DNA from: Pseudomonas sp. BGI-2
GTDB taxonomy: Bacteria; Pseudomonadota; Gammaproteobacteria; Pseudomonadales; Pseudomonadaceae
Length of the DNA stretch: 64,000 nucleotides
NCBI RefSeq assembly: GCF_004310295.1
Contig: NZ_SISB01000023.1
Span: 39,845 to 103,844, forward strand
Direction of reading: 5' to 3'
Position numbers and translations under genes: made by a program. Shown here piece by piece: positions 55,924 to 63,734 of the stretch (positions within the stretch are counted from its first letter, which is position 1; the number at the start of each line of letters is the position of its first letter). The notes beneath the pieces are model-generated. The model worked only from the letters and a program-made list of their open reading frames with translations. It did no database searches and was not told where the DNA came from.

Positions 55924-55942
55924 GGGTTTATGGAGCGCTCAC
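55924..55942 (-). repeat. Right inverted repeat of the old IS66 element
   Basis: GGGTTTATGGAGCGCTCAC, complementary to 52268-52286 but for one base. A shorter related stretch (CATGGAGCG, 55951-55959) follows. Confidence 0.75.
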
Positions 55943-56078
55943 GTAGATTTCATGGAGCGTCTATGATTATTTCACATCTCGCAACAGACGCATTTTTGAC
56001 AAGCCGCGGACATAGCCTAAGTTTGGAGAGCAGCTTCGGAAAAGCTGCTTTCTCAACTGATGTTATGGAGCTTCACTT

Positions 56079-56414
56079 ATGCGTACTGGCTATTTCTACT
56101 CTCTGGTTTTCGCCCTATTGACCAGCGCTTCAATCGCCGTAATTGCCGCGCCTGCGGCAAAACTCGAGGCTGGTACCGCGCCTTTGGTGATGGAAGTTTC
56201 CCCGATCACGCAAGCTGGCAAAGTCGATGTCAATAAAGCCGATGCGCTGACACTGCAGCGCGAGCTGGCCGGTATCGGGGAGGCGAAGGCGAAAGCGATT
56301 GTTGCATATCGTGAGAGTAATGGGCCGTTTTCGTCGGTCGACGAATTGCTTGAGGTCAAGGGGATTGGCAAAGCGATTTTGGACAAGAACCGCGAAAAGC
56401 TTGAGGTGAACTAA
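56079..56414 (+). CDS. ComEA-like helix-hairpin-helix protein
   Basis: A 111-residue exported protein: signal peptide MRTGYFYSLVFALLTSASIA (to about 24), a short linker, then a ComEA-type (HhH)2 domain (about 48-110) with VDVNKADALTLQRELAGIG and LLEVKGIGKAILDKNRE. Such proteins bind DNA non-specifically; in naturally competent bacteria ComEA pulls DNA across the envelope. A gene of this kind lies next to wbpM in P. aeruginosa (PA3140), so the flank is conserved. ATGGAG (56065-56070) is the ribosome site. Confidence 0.9.
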   Translation: MRTGYFYSLVFALLTSASIAVIAAPAAKLEAGTAPLVMEVSPITQAGKVDVNKADALTLQRELAGIGEAKAKAIVAYRESNGPFSSVDELLEVKGIGKAILDKNREKLEVN

Positions 56415-56431
56415 GCTTGTAGCTCTACGCC

Positions 56432-56462
56432 AAGGGCCGGTCAATGACTGGCCCTTCTGGTT
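56432..56462 (+). terminator. Hairpin after comEA
   Basis: Stem AAGGGCCGGTCA / TGACTGGCCCTT (56432-56455, one mismatch) followed by CTGGTTT. The T run is weak, so termination efficiency is uncertain. Confidence 0.6.
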
Positions 56463-56614
56463 TATAGCGATCGGGAAAACAAACACCTTTTATCGGCGCA
56501 TGGAAAATTATGGCTATCATATGCGGTTTAAATTATGCCTATAATTAAATTCCGGACGCGCTGAAGTATTTTAACGTTCCGGCTACTCCCCTAAGCATTT
56601 TCAGGAGCACAGTC

Positions 56615-57409
56615 ATGATGTCCACGCAATCCCAAGGTACAGCCCTCATCACCGGTGCTTCTTCCGGTATCGGTGAAATTTACGCTGAGCGATTGGCAGC
56701 GCGTGGTTTCGATTTGTTGCTGGTGGCACGCGACGAGAGACGACTAGAGGCCGCGGCGAATACGTTGCGCGCTAAACATGGCGTTCAGGTCGAAGTGTTC
56801 AAGGCGGATCTGACACACAAAGATGATGTGGTGAAGGTTGAGCAACGCCTGCGTAGCGATTCGAGTATCAGTCTGTTGTTGAACAACGCAGGCGTTGCCG
56901 CAGATGGCCTTCTGGCGAATTCCGACATGGATCAGCTTGAGAAGCTTATCCAGCTGAATGTCACTGCCGTCACTCGTTTGGCATCCGCAGCGGCCGCCAG
57001 TTTTGCCAAGGCGCGCCGGGGGGCAATCATCAATATCGCCTCTGTAGTCGCGTTGTTCCCTGAGCGTTTCAATGCGACGTACAGCGCGAGCAAAGCTTAT
57101 GTGTTAAGCCTAACTCAGTCGTTGAATGCAGAACTGAACGGCACCGGCGTCAAGGTACAAGCCGTTTTGCCTGGTGTGACACGTACCGAGATCTGGGAGC
57201 GCTCGGGCATCGATGCAAGCCAGATACCAGCGGATATGGTCATGGAAGCCGGAGAAATGGTCGATGCCGCATTGTCGGGTCTTGATCAAAGTGAACTGAT
57301 CACCATTCCATCGCTGCCTGATGCGGCTCAATGGCACGATTTTGTAAATACCCGCCTGGTAATGGCGCCGAACCTTTCCCAAAGCACGGCCGCCGTGCGT
57401 TACAAGTAA
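56615..57409 (+). CDS. Short-chain dehydrogenase/reductase
   Basis: A 264-residue SDR: cofactor motif TGASSGIGEIYAERLAARG, NNAGVAADGLL, catalytic Ser in IINIASVVALFPE and Tyr/Lys in YSASKAYVLSLTQ. It lacks features of FabG proper and is closer to the DltE/YqjQ-like group. AGGAG (56603-56607) is seven bases before ATG 56615. A FabF-type gene follows after 32 bp and a TetR gene converges on it, so this is a small, probably inducible fatty-acid-like unit. Confidence 0.87.
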   Translation: MMSTQSQGTALITGASSGIGEIYAERLAARGFDLLLVARDERRLEAAANTLRAKHGVQVEVFKADLTHKDDVVKVEQRLRSDSSISLLLNNAGVAADGLLANSDMDQLEKLIQLNVTAVTRLASAAAASFAKARRGAIINIASVVALFPERFNATYSASKAYVLSLTQSLNAELNGTGVKVQAVLPGVTRTEIWERSGIDASQIPADMVMEAGEMVDAALSGLDQSELITIPSLPDAAQWHDFVNTRLVMAPNLSQSTAAVRYK

Positions 57410-57441
57410 CGCGTCAATTATCGGCTGGAGGTATTAGTGGT

Positions 57442-58716
57442 ATGAGTGATCGTCGAGTAGTTGTCACGGGCATGGGCCTGGTGTCGCCCTTGGGTAGCGG
57501 TGTGGAAGCGGTTTGGGCGCGACTGTTGGCCGGGCGGTCCGGTCTGAGGAAGCTGCCTGATGAGGTGGTTGCTGATCTGCCGGCGAAAGTGGGCGGCAGT
57601 GTGCCGACCCTTGGCGAAGACGCCGAAGCTGGGTTCGACCCGAATCAAGCGACGCCACCTAAAGAACAAAAGAAAATGGACCGCTTCATTTTGTTTGCCA
57701 TGGAGGCGGCGCGTCAGGCACTAGAACAAGCCGGTTGGCAAGCGCAGGACGCCAATGCTCAGGAGCGCACTGCAACCATTATCGGTTCAGGCGTCGGCGG
57801 TTTCCGCGCGATTGCCGATGCGGTGCGTACCACTGACAGCCGTGGTCCGCGGCGTTTGTCGCCGTTCACCATTCCGTCATTTCTGGTCAATCTTGCCGCT
57901 GGCCATGTGTCGATCCAGCACGGTTTCAAAGGTCCATTGGGTGCCCCGGTGACAGCTTGTGCGGCGGGTGTTCAAGCGATTGGCGACGCTGCGCGGTTGA
58001 TTCGCACCGGTGAAGCAGACATTGCGGTATGTGGTGGTGCGGAGGCGGCCATCGATCGTGTCAGCCTCGCCGGGTTTGCCGCTGCTCGTGCCTTGTCCAG
58101 TGGCTACAACGAAACCCCTGAACGTGCTTCGCGCCCCTTTGACAGCGGTCGCGATGGTTTTGTCATGGGGGAGGGGGCAGGCCTTCTGGTCATCGAATCT
58201 CTGGAACATGCACTCGCCCGGGGTGCTCAACCGCTTGCCGAACTGGTCGGTTACGGGACCAGCGCCGATGCCTATCATCTCACCGCTGGTCCCGAAGATG
58301 GCAGCGGTGCACGACGGGCGATGTCGCTCGCATTGGCTCAAGCCGGCGTTTCAGCAGAGAAGGTGCAGCATCTCAACGCTCACGCTACCTCGACGCCGGT
58401 CGGCGATCTTGGAGAGCTGGCCGCGATCAAATCCTTGTTCGGTGCAGACAACAAGATTGCGGTGACGTCGACAAAGTCGGCCACTGGGCACCTGCTCGGA
58501 GCTGCGGGTGGCATAGAAGCCATCTTCACGTTGTTGGCCATTCGCGATCAGATCGTGCCGCCAACCCTTAACCTCGACAATCCGGATCCGGCTGCAGAAG
58601 GGGTCGATATCGTTCACGGTAAGGCGCGGCCTATGGCTATCGAATACGCGCTATCCAATGGCTTCGGTTTCGGCGGGGTTAACGCCAGCGTATTGTTCAA
58701 GCGCTGGCAGGGTTAG
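57442..58716 (+). CDS. Beta-ketoacyl-ACP synthase II (FabF-like)
   Basis: A 424-residue condensing enzyme. The Cys-His-His triad is complete: Cys173 in VTACAAGVQAIG, His314 in LNAHATSTPVGD and His350 in KSATGHLLGAAGG. MSDRRVVVTGMGLVSPLGSG is the usual N terminus. As it is outside the fab operon and sits with an SDR and a TetR regulator, it is likely an accessory FabF paralogue. TGGAGGT lies nine bases before the ATG. The last 20 bp overlap the convergent TetR gene. Confidence 0.92.
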   Translation: MSDRRVVVTGMGLVSPLGSGVEAVWARLLAGRSGLRKLPDEVVADLPAKVGGSVPTLGEDAEAGFDPNQATPPKEQKKMDRFILFAMEAARQALEQAGWQAQDANAQERTATIIGSGVGGFRAIADAVRTTDSRGPRRLSPFTIPSFLVNLAAGHVSIQHGFKGPLGAPVTACAAGVQAIGDAARLIRTGEADIAVCGGAEAAIDRVSLAGFAAARALSSGYNETPERASRPFDSGRDGFVMGEGAGLLVIESLEHALARGAQPLAELVGYGTSADAYHLTAGPEDGSGARRAMSLALAQAGVSAEKVQHLNAHATSTPVGDLGELAAIKSLFGADNKIAVTSTKSATGHLLGAAGGIEAIFTLLAIRDQIVPPTLNLDNPDPAAEGVDIVHGKARPMAIEYALSNGFGFGGVNASVLFKRWQG

Positions 58717-59269
58717 CCTGTGATTGTTTGAGATATTCGCGAGTAACGTCGAGAATCCGCTGAGCCAGCTCGGGGTTCTCGACACTGCGCGACAATAAAA
58801 GCGCGCCGATCAGCGTCGACATGATAACAATGCTCTGATTTGCGGCATTATCTCCTTCGAGTGTGCCTTGCACTTGTTCAAGCCTGGCATTGAGCACGAC
58901 ATCGGTGGTTGGGCTCGGCTGCCCCCGCAGGCCCAGCTCCGAAGACATGGTCGGCAGCGGGCAGCCTTCGTGAGGCGAGGTTTGATGCCACTCGGACAGG
59001 TAGCTCTCGATGAACGCGTCCAGGGGGCGTTCTCCGGCAAACAGCATGGCACAGTGCGCGTCCAGTTGTTCGCCCGCGGCTTGCAGGGCCTTCTCAACCA
59101 ATTCGTTCTTGGAGGAAAAGTGCGAATAAAAGCCTCCGTGTGTCAAACCCAGGGCTTTCATTAAGGGTTGCAGACCGGTCGCGCTGATTCCGTCGCGGCG
59201 AAAGCGTGCTGCGGCTTCCCGGATGATGCGTTGGTGAGTTTGAGCTTTATGGTCCTGCGAGTAACGCAT
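58697..59269 (-). CDS. TetR-family transcriptional regulator
   Basis: A 190-residue regulator. N-terminal HTH: AQTHQRIIREAAARFRRDGI, SATGLQPLMKALGLTHGGFY, SHFSSKNELVEKAL. A ligand domain with Cys in HEGCPLPTMSSELG follows, as in the NemR/AcrR-like sub-group. The ATG at 59269 is used instead of an in-frame start at 59287. Its 3' end overlaps the fabF-like gene by 20 bp. The target is probably the SDR/FabF unit or its own promoter, but no operator was recognised. Confidence 0.88.
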   Translation of the reverse strand: MRYSQDHKAQTHQRIIREAAARFRRDGISATGLQPLMKALGLTHGGFYSHFSSKNELVEKALQAAGEQLDAHCAMLFAGERPLDAFIESYLSEWHQTSPHEGCPLPTMSSELGLRGQPSPTTDVVLNARLEQVQGTLEGDNAANQSIVIMSTLIGALLLSRSVENPELAQRILDVTREYLKQSQANPASA

Positions 59270-59411
59270 GTCGAATCTCCGCAACAATGGCCCATCTTAA
59301 CCAATGCAAATTGGATGGCGACAGTACTTCTACGTTTGAAAGGCACACAGATGCGCCGAAATCGGTCCTAAGCTAAATCTTTCTCTGCCCTATTGATCGA
59401 GGATTTTTGCG

Positions 59412-60263
59412 ATGTACAAAGACTATCCTGCGGCCTATCAAGTCAGTAAGGGCTCCGCCTTGCAGGTGGACAAACCCTTTTACCAGCGAATCCGGGACCA
59501 GAAGGGCGGACGGACGCTGATCGAACAATTTGAAGTGCCGATCCGCACTGGCCGTGCCTGGAAGGTGCCGGCGGGCCATGTATTTCGTGTCACCACACCC
59601 GTGGGCCCGCAAGTGGGCGACTTCAACGTCTGGAATGCCAACGACCCACGCGAGCGCTTATGGGCCGCGCGGACCCGGCAGTTGCAGGGCGCTCACGTCA
59701 GCACCCATGACCGACTCTGGTCGAACCTGCCGTTTTTGCGTCCACTGCTGACCATAACGGACGATAGCCTGGCCAGTTATGGCATTGATGAACATGGTGG
59801 TCGCTTGCACGATTTGCTCGGTACTCGCTGTGATCCCTATGTGAACAAAATGCTCACTGGTGAGGATTTCCATCATCACTGCCACTCCAACCTTACGCGC
59901 GCTGTACTGCCCCATGGTCTTACCGAGTTTGACGTGCATGACGTGCTGAATATTTTTCAGTGCACCGGCCTCAACCACGACGACATGTATTTCATGAAAG
60001 CCTGCCCGGCGAAGAAGGGTGATTACCTTGAGCTTTTTGCGGAGATCGATTTGCTCTGCGCACTCTCGACTTGCCCCGGCGGCGATCTGTCGCTGGCCAT
60101 GTGGGGACCGGACGCGCAGGATCCTCTGAGCGTGTGTCGCCCCCTGGGCGTGGAGATTTATCGATTGGAAGAGTCGTTGCTTGAAGGATGGAGTCAGCCG
60201 GAGCGTGCAGCGTACAAAGGACTGCATGGCTTGCAAATCGCCAAAGCCGATTGGGAGCAGTAG
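59412..60263 (+). CDS. DUF1989 (urea carboxylase-associated type) protein
   Basis: A 283-residue protein: AWKVPAGHVFRVTTPVGPQV then GDFNVWNANDPRERLWAART, and a metal-site-like CDPYVNK and FHHHCHSNLTRAV with many His/Cys residues. It resembles the DUF1989 family, which includes urea carboxylase-associated proteins with a cupin-like fold. No urea carboxylase gene is nearby, so the role is open. The ATG follows GAGGATTTTTGCG. A strong terminator follows. Confidence 0.82.
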   Translation: MYKDYPAAYQVSKGSALQVDKPFYQRIRDQKGGRTLIEQFEVPIRTGRAWKVPAGHVFRVTTPVGPQVGDFNVWNANDPRERLWAARTRQLQGAHVSTHDRLWSNLPFLRPLLTITDDSLASYGIDEHGGRLHDLLGTRCDPYVNKMLTGEDFHHHCHSNLTRAVLPHGLTEFDVHDVLNIFQCTGLNHDDMYFMKACPAKKGDYLELFAEIDLLCALSTCPGGDLSLAMWGPDAQDPLSVCRPLGVEIYRLEESLLEGWSQPERAAYKGLHGLQIAKADWEQ

Positions 60264-60273
60264 AAACGCAAAT

Positions 60274-60305
60274 CCCTGTCATTCATTGTGAATGACAGGG
60301 TTTTT
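60274..60305. terminator. Bidirectional terminator between DUF1989 and DUF2897 genes
   Basis: A perfect 12-bp stem CCCTGTCATTCA / TGAATGACAGGG with a three-base loop (60274-60300), then TTTTTG. It lies between converging genes; AA residues on the left give a short U tail in the other direction. Confidence 0.9.
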
Positions 60306-60308
60306 GTC

Positions 60309-60476
60309 TTAGCGGTCCTGCGCTTCCTTGGCATCCATTTCCGCATTGCGTTCAGCGACGCGTTTACGTTGCTCTTCGGTCAGATCGACCTTGGTGGCGG
60401 TGTCGCGCAGCATCATTAAACCGCCAACGATCGAACCGATTGCAACGACCAGAATCAACCAGGCATACCAGGGCAT
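60309..60476 (-). CDS. DUF2897-like small membrane protein
   Basis: A 55-residue single-pass protein: MPWYAWLILVVAIGSIVGGL (helix about 4-21), then a charged tail KVDLTEEQRKRVAERNAEMD. It resembles DUF2897, of unknown function. AAGGAG precedes the ATG at 60476 on the minus strand; longer in-frame codons to 60695 have no support. Confidence 0.75.
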   Translation of the reverse strand: MPWYAWLILVVAIGSIVGGLMMLRDTATKVDLTEEQRKRVAERNAEMDAKEAQDR

Positions 60477-60972
60477 AAGGGCTCTCCTTGAGGGCAGGCC
60501 GGCTGGCGGATTTCGCCAGTCGATCGTGCATACCACTTTGAGCGATGGAAAATCGCAGTGGTTCCATTCTACAAGTATTAGATCCATTTTCGACGAAGTG
60601 CGTGGTATGCAAATCGCTGGCACGGTCCTCGCCAGTGGGACGGCTTTTGAGAAAGTCTGCGGCGCGGCAGTTTTGCTCGATATGACAAGGCGCAAGCTAC
60701 CTAGGCGTTGGCAATGAGATGCGCGGGGCCGTGGGATGCTGGGGATGGTTTCATATAAAAAAAAAGATTAATATGGTGCCTTGAAAAAACTAGCAATGGT
60801 TCAGTAGTAATTTATTCATGCTTAATTGGTTGGTTTTATTAAGTCATAGCATTAATGATTGCTAGTCAAAGTGTTGTAAAGTGGTAGGGTTTGAGCCTTG
60901 CATTTAGCTTGTTGCCAAGTGATAGTGCTGAGTTGTGAGTTGATTAATTTAGGTGAGGGCGTAAAGCGATAT
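60477..60972. other. Gap before the second glycan module
   Basis: About 500 bp. The first part is the promoter side of the DUF2897 gene; the part from about 60750 is AT-rich and probably holds the promoter of the next operon, which I could not place. No gene was recognised. Confidence 0.5.
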
Positions 60973-61332
60973 ATGAATCAAGCTAACATTTTGGTTTGCA
61001 TCGGCTGCGCAGTTGCAGTTGCGACCGGTCAAGTGCTCATGAAGGTGGCAAGTAGTTCCTGGAATGAGTGCGGTATGTTAGCCATTCGTACCGTATCATG
61101 GCTATTTTTGGCATTCTCAGTGTATGGTATCTCATCGCTGGTCTGGATCTACGTGCTGCGACATGTCCCGCTTTCCCAAGCCTATCCATTCATGTCTATT
61201 ACATTTTTATTAGTTCCAATCGCAAGCGCGCTATTTTTTTCGGAGCGGTTCGATTGGCTTAACGTGGCATCATCTGTGTTGATAATGGCAGGCATTTCCT
61301 TGGCTGCACTCTCGCGGCATGGTATTTCTTGA
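60973..61332 (+). CDS. ArnE/SMR-like small membrane transporter
   Basis: A 119-residue protein with four helices of the EamA/SMR type. Typical marks are GQVLMKVASSSW (helix 1), VWIYVLRHVPLSQAYPFMSI (helix 3) and a final helix SSVLIMAGISLAAL. In ArnE-like flippases the LSxAYP stretch is a hallmark. Such proteins flip undecaprenyl-phosphate sugars, which fits the GtrB-like gene 1.3 kb downstream. ATG at 60973 (MNQANILVCIG) is chosen over in-frame codons to 60898. Confidence 0.78.
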   Translation: MNQANILVCIGCAVAVATGQVLMKVASSSWNECGMLAIRTVSWLFLAFSVYGISSLVWIYVLRHVPLSQAYPFMSITFLLVPIASALFFSERFDWLNVASSVLIMAGISLAALSRHGIS

Positions 61333-61348
61333 TATGGAGATTAATACA

Positions 61349-62608
61349 ATGAAGCGAACACTGGTGATCGAACTTAATGAATTTAATGTCGGGCTTTTGC
61401 AGCAGGCAGCTGAACGCTTCGGCTTGGAGCATGTAAAGTCTGTTCTTAGTTGGTCCCATTGTGACACGTATGCCGATCACGACAAAGAGCACGAAGGGCT
61501 TGACCCTTGGTGTCAATGGGTATCGATACACTCGGAACTGCCCTCCTCGGTCCACAAAGTTATTCGTCTAGGGGATGTTGATAAGCTTCAGTATGCTCAA
61601 ATTTGGGAGCGCTTGGGAGAGAAAGGAGTCAGTACTGGTGTGTGGGGGGTAATGAACGCTCGACGCAATGATGCCAAGCTAAACCATTTCTTTACTACAG
61701 ATCCATGGAACTTTACAGAACTCCCTTTCCCTGAGGCAGTTGCCGGCTTTTTCGCATTGCCAGTGTATTATTCAAAAAATTACATGGATTTGTCTTTTTT
61801 GCGTGCCCTGAAAGCTGCGCTAATCACACTGGTTTCTACTGTTAGGCAACTACCATTTTGGATCTTGTGGAAAGACTTTTTGTTTCTGCTCCGCCATATT
61901 CGCGGGTCTAGAATTAATACGTGTTTTTTATTTGGCGCATTTGAGTTGTTGTCGACACGGATGTTTTTGAAGTTTAGAAAAAAGCACGACCCTGACGTAT
62001 GTTTCGTATTTTTAAATCTCATAGCGCACTTCCAGCATCATGATTGGAAAAGTTTAAATAAAATCGATGACAGTTCCCGCGCGGTGTTCTCATTTCTAGA
62101 TAGGATTTTAGGATTGTTACTAGCGGAGAGTGGAAGTGAGCGGGTGCTTGTGCTCAATGCGTTCACACAAAAAAATGTTAGCGAAGATGCATTTTACTGC
62201 TATAGGCAGATCAATCCTTTAGGATTTCTACAGCGCATCGGGTTGCAGCCGACGCGAGTTGAGCAATGTATGACCAATGATGGGCATGCTTTTTTTTCGA
62301 CCGCTGAAGCATGTCAACATGCAGCGACGCGATTGCGAAAGGCGCTGATTGATGGTTCTTCGGCATTCACAATTGAAATAGATGTTAGGCAGCCCGCACG
62401 GCTGTTTTACCAGTTTGCGTTCTGGGGAGCGGCGGATTCAGAAACGACGCTGGACATTGACGATGAATCAATACCGTTATTCAGCGAATTTGCATTGCAT
62501 GCAAAAAGGACCGGCGCTCATGTTCCTATGGGGAATGCGTTTTTTAAAAACTTAGAGCTGCCGCCTACAACTCCTAATTATGAAGTCTTTAAATATATTT
62601 GGCCTTAG
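61349..62608 (+). CDS. Alkaline-phosphatase-superfamily-like protein of a glycan module
   Basis: A 419-residue protein with N terminus MKRTLVIELNEFNVGLLQQA and a core motif FVFLNLIAHFQHHDW (His227, Gln229, His230, His231) reminiscent of phosphodiesterase/sulfatase-type enzymes of the alkaline phosphatase superfamily. The canonical nucleophile motif is not evident. No signal peptide or clear membrane anchor was seen, although 160-185 is hydrophobic. GGAG nine bases upstream supports ATG 61349. It may be a phospho-group transferase or hydrolase in sugar modification; the assignment is tentative. Confidence 0.55.
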   Translation: MKRTLVIELNEFNVGLLQQAAERFGLEHVKSVLSWSHCDTYADHDKEHEGLDPWCQWVSIHSELPSSVHKVIRLGDVDKLQYAQIWERLGEKGVSTGVWGVMNARRNDAKLNHFFTTDPWNFTELPFPEAVAGFFALPVYYSKNYMDLSFLRALKAALITLVSTVRQLPFWILWKDFLFLLRHIRGSRINTCFLFGAFELLSTRMFLKFRKKHDPDVCFVFLNLIAHFQHHDWKSLNKIDDSSRAVFSFLDRILGLLLAESGSERVLVLNAFTQKNVSEDAFYCYRQINPLGFLQRIGLQPTRVEQCMTNDGHAFFSTAEACQHAATRLRKALIDGSSAFTIEIDVRQPARLFYQFAFWGAADSETTLDIDDESIPLFSEFALHAKRTGAHVPMGNAFFKNLELPPTTPNYEVFKYIWP

Positions 62609-62671
62609 TAAGAATGGTTATATTGATGATCATTATATCATGCTGTCGTACTTCACTGGCTGGGTCTACTC

Positions 62672-63694
62672 ATGCTCAATAGCACACACTTGTCGGCACA
62701 AATTGCAGTTGTCATACCCTGCTTTAAAACGAAGAAGCATATTTTGGACCTGATAGCTCGTATTGGTTCAGAGGTTTGTGCAATCTATGTTGTCGATGAT
62801 TGTTGTCCCGAAGGCACTGGTGATCACGTTAAAGTCGAGTGCAAAGATCCTCGTGTTAACGTTATTTATAATAGTATGAATCTCGGCGTGGGTGGTGCAG
62901 TAATGTCGGGTTATAGTGCTGCGATTAATGATGGTTACGATATTTTTGTAAAAATTGACGGTGATGGGCAAATGGACCCTGCCTTAATTCCTAGTTTCGT
63001 CTCTCCAATTATTTCAGGAGATGCAGACTATGTGAAGGGAAATCGATTTTTTGACCCGGAATCGCTCACCGGCATGCCTTTCATTCGTTTGTTTGGAAAT
63101 GCTGTATTGTCGTTCTTTACAAAACTTTCTACCGGCTATTGGCATTTGTTCGACCCCACTAACGGGTATACTGCTATTCATTCGGAAGTTGCCAAGCATC
63201 TTCACTTTCACAAAATTAGCCAGCGCTACTTTTTCGAAACTGATGTATTGTTCCGTTTAGGGCTTCAAGGTGCGGTGGTTTATGATCTTCCAATGGCTGC
63301 TCATTACGCAGATGAGGAAAGTAATCTAAATATCAGGAAGGTAATTCCTGAATTTTTGTTAAAACATTGCAGGAATGCCAGTAAAAGATTTTTATATCGC
63401 TATATCTTAAGAGATTTTTCGCTCGCAACTCTCGAGTTTTTTTTAGGTTTGATATTGATATTGTTTGGCACAATCTACGGCGCTTCACGTTGGTATATAT
63501 CAGCGCACGGTGGTCCCCTTGCTTCGGCGGGTGCAGTAATGTTAGCTGCATTGCCATTGCTTGCAGGGCTACAATTTCTACTCGCGTTTTTTAATTATGA
63601 CATGCTTGCTGTACCCAAGCGCGCTGTTCACCCCTCGCTTGTGCATCAATCTAAAGTAAAATCGCAAATTGTGAATGTTCAAAAAGGCCTTTAG
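62672..63694 (+). CDS. GtrB/DPM1-like glycosyltransferase family 2 with membrane anchor
   Basis: A 340-residue protein: IAVVIPCFKTKKHILDLIAR, VVDDCCPEGTGDHV, NLGVGGAVMSGYSAAINDGY and KIDGDGQMDP (metal motif DGDGQ), followed by two C-terminal helices (about 248-268 and 280-303). Enzymes of this build charge undecaprenyl phosphate with a sugar. With the ArnE-like flippase it would supply a lipid-linked sugar to the periplasm. ATG at 62672 is used; the ribosome site is weak. It ends 40 bp before rmlD (convergent). Confidence 0.85.
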   Translation: MLNSTHLSAQIAVVIPCFKTKKHILDLIARIGSEVCAIYVVDDCCPEGTGDHVKVECKDPRVNVIYNSMNLGVGGAVMSGYSAAINDGYDIFVKIDGDGQMDPALIPSFVSPIISGDADYVKGNRFFDPESLTGMPFIRLFGNAVLSFFTKLSTGYWHLFDPTNGYTAIHSEVAKHLHFHKISQRYFFETDVLFRLGLQGAVVYDLPMAAHYADEESNLNIRKVIPEFLLKHCRNASKRFLYRYILRDFSLATLEFFLGLILILFGTIYGASRWYISAHGGPLASAGAVMLAALPLLAGLQFLLAFFNYDMLAVPKRAVHPSLVHQSKVKSQIVNVQKGL

Positions 63695-63734
63695 AGAAGT
63701 GTGGGGTTTTTAATTAGCATTCGCTAGTTTGTAC

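Larger units (their letters stand above)
52267..55942. mobile_element. Nested IS66-family elements
   Basis: The outer ends are a left inverted repeat GTAAGCGCTCCATAAACCCC (52267-52286) and a right one, GGGTTTATGGAGCGCTCAC (55924-55942), its near-perfect complement. Inside are plus-strand remnants of an old IS66 element (tnpB start at 52350, tnpC end at 55055-55897). Between them lies a minus-strand IS66-family element, starting near a second repeat GTAACTGATCCATAAACCCC (52409-52428), with tnpB, tnpC and a small passenger gene, plus an IS21-like end. No matching 8-bp target duplication flanks the outer ends. Confidence 0.8.

Noticed and set aside
52259..55950. Target-site duplication around the old IS66 element
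   Set aside because: The 8 bases on the left (GATGAAAC) and right (GTAGATTT) do not match.
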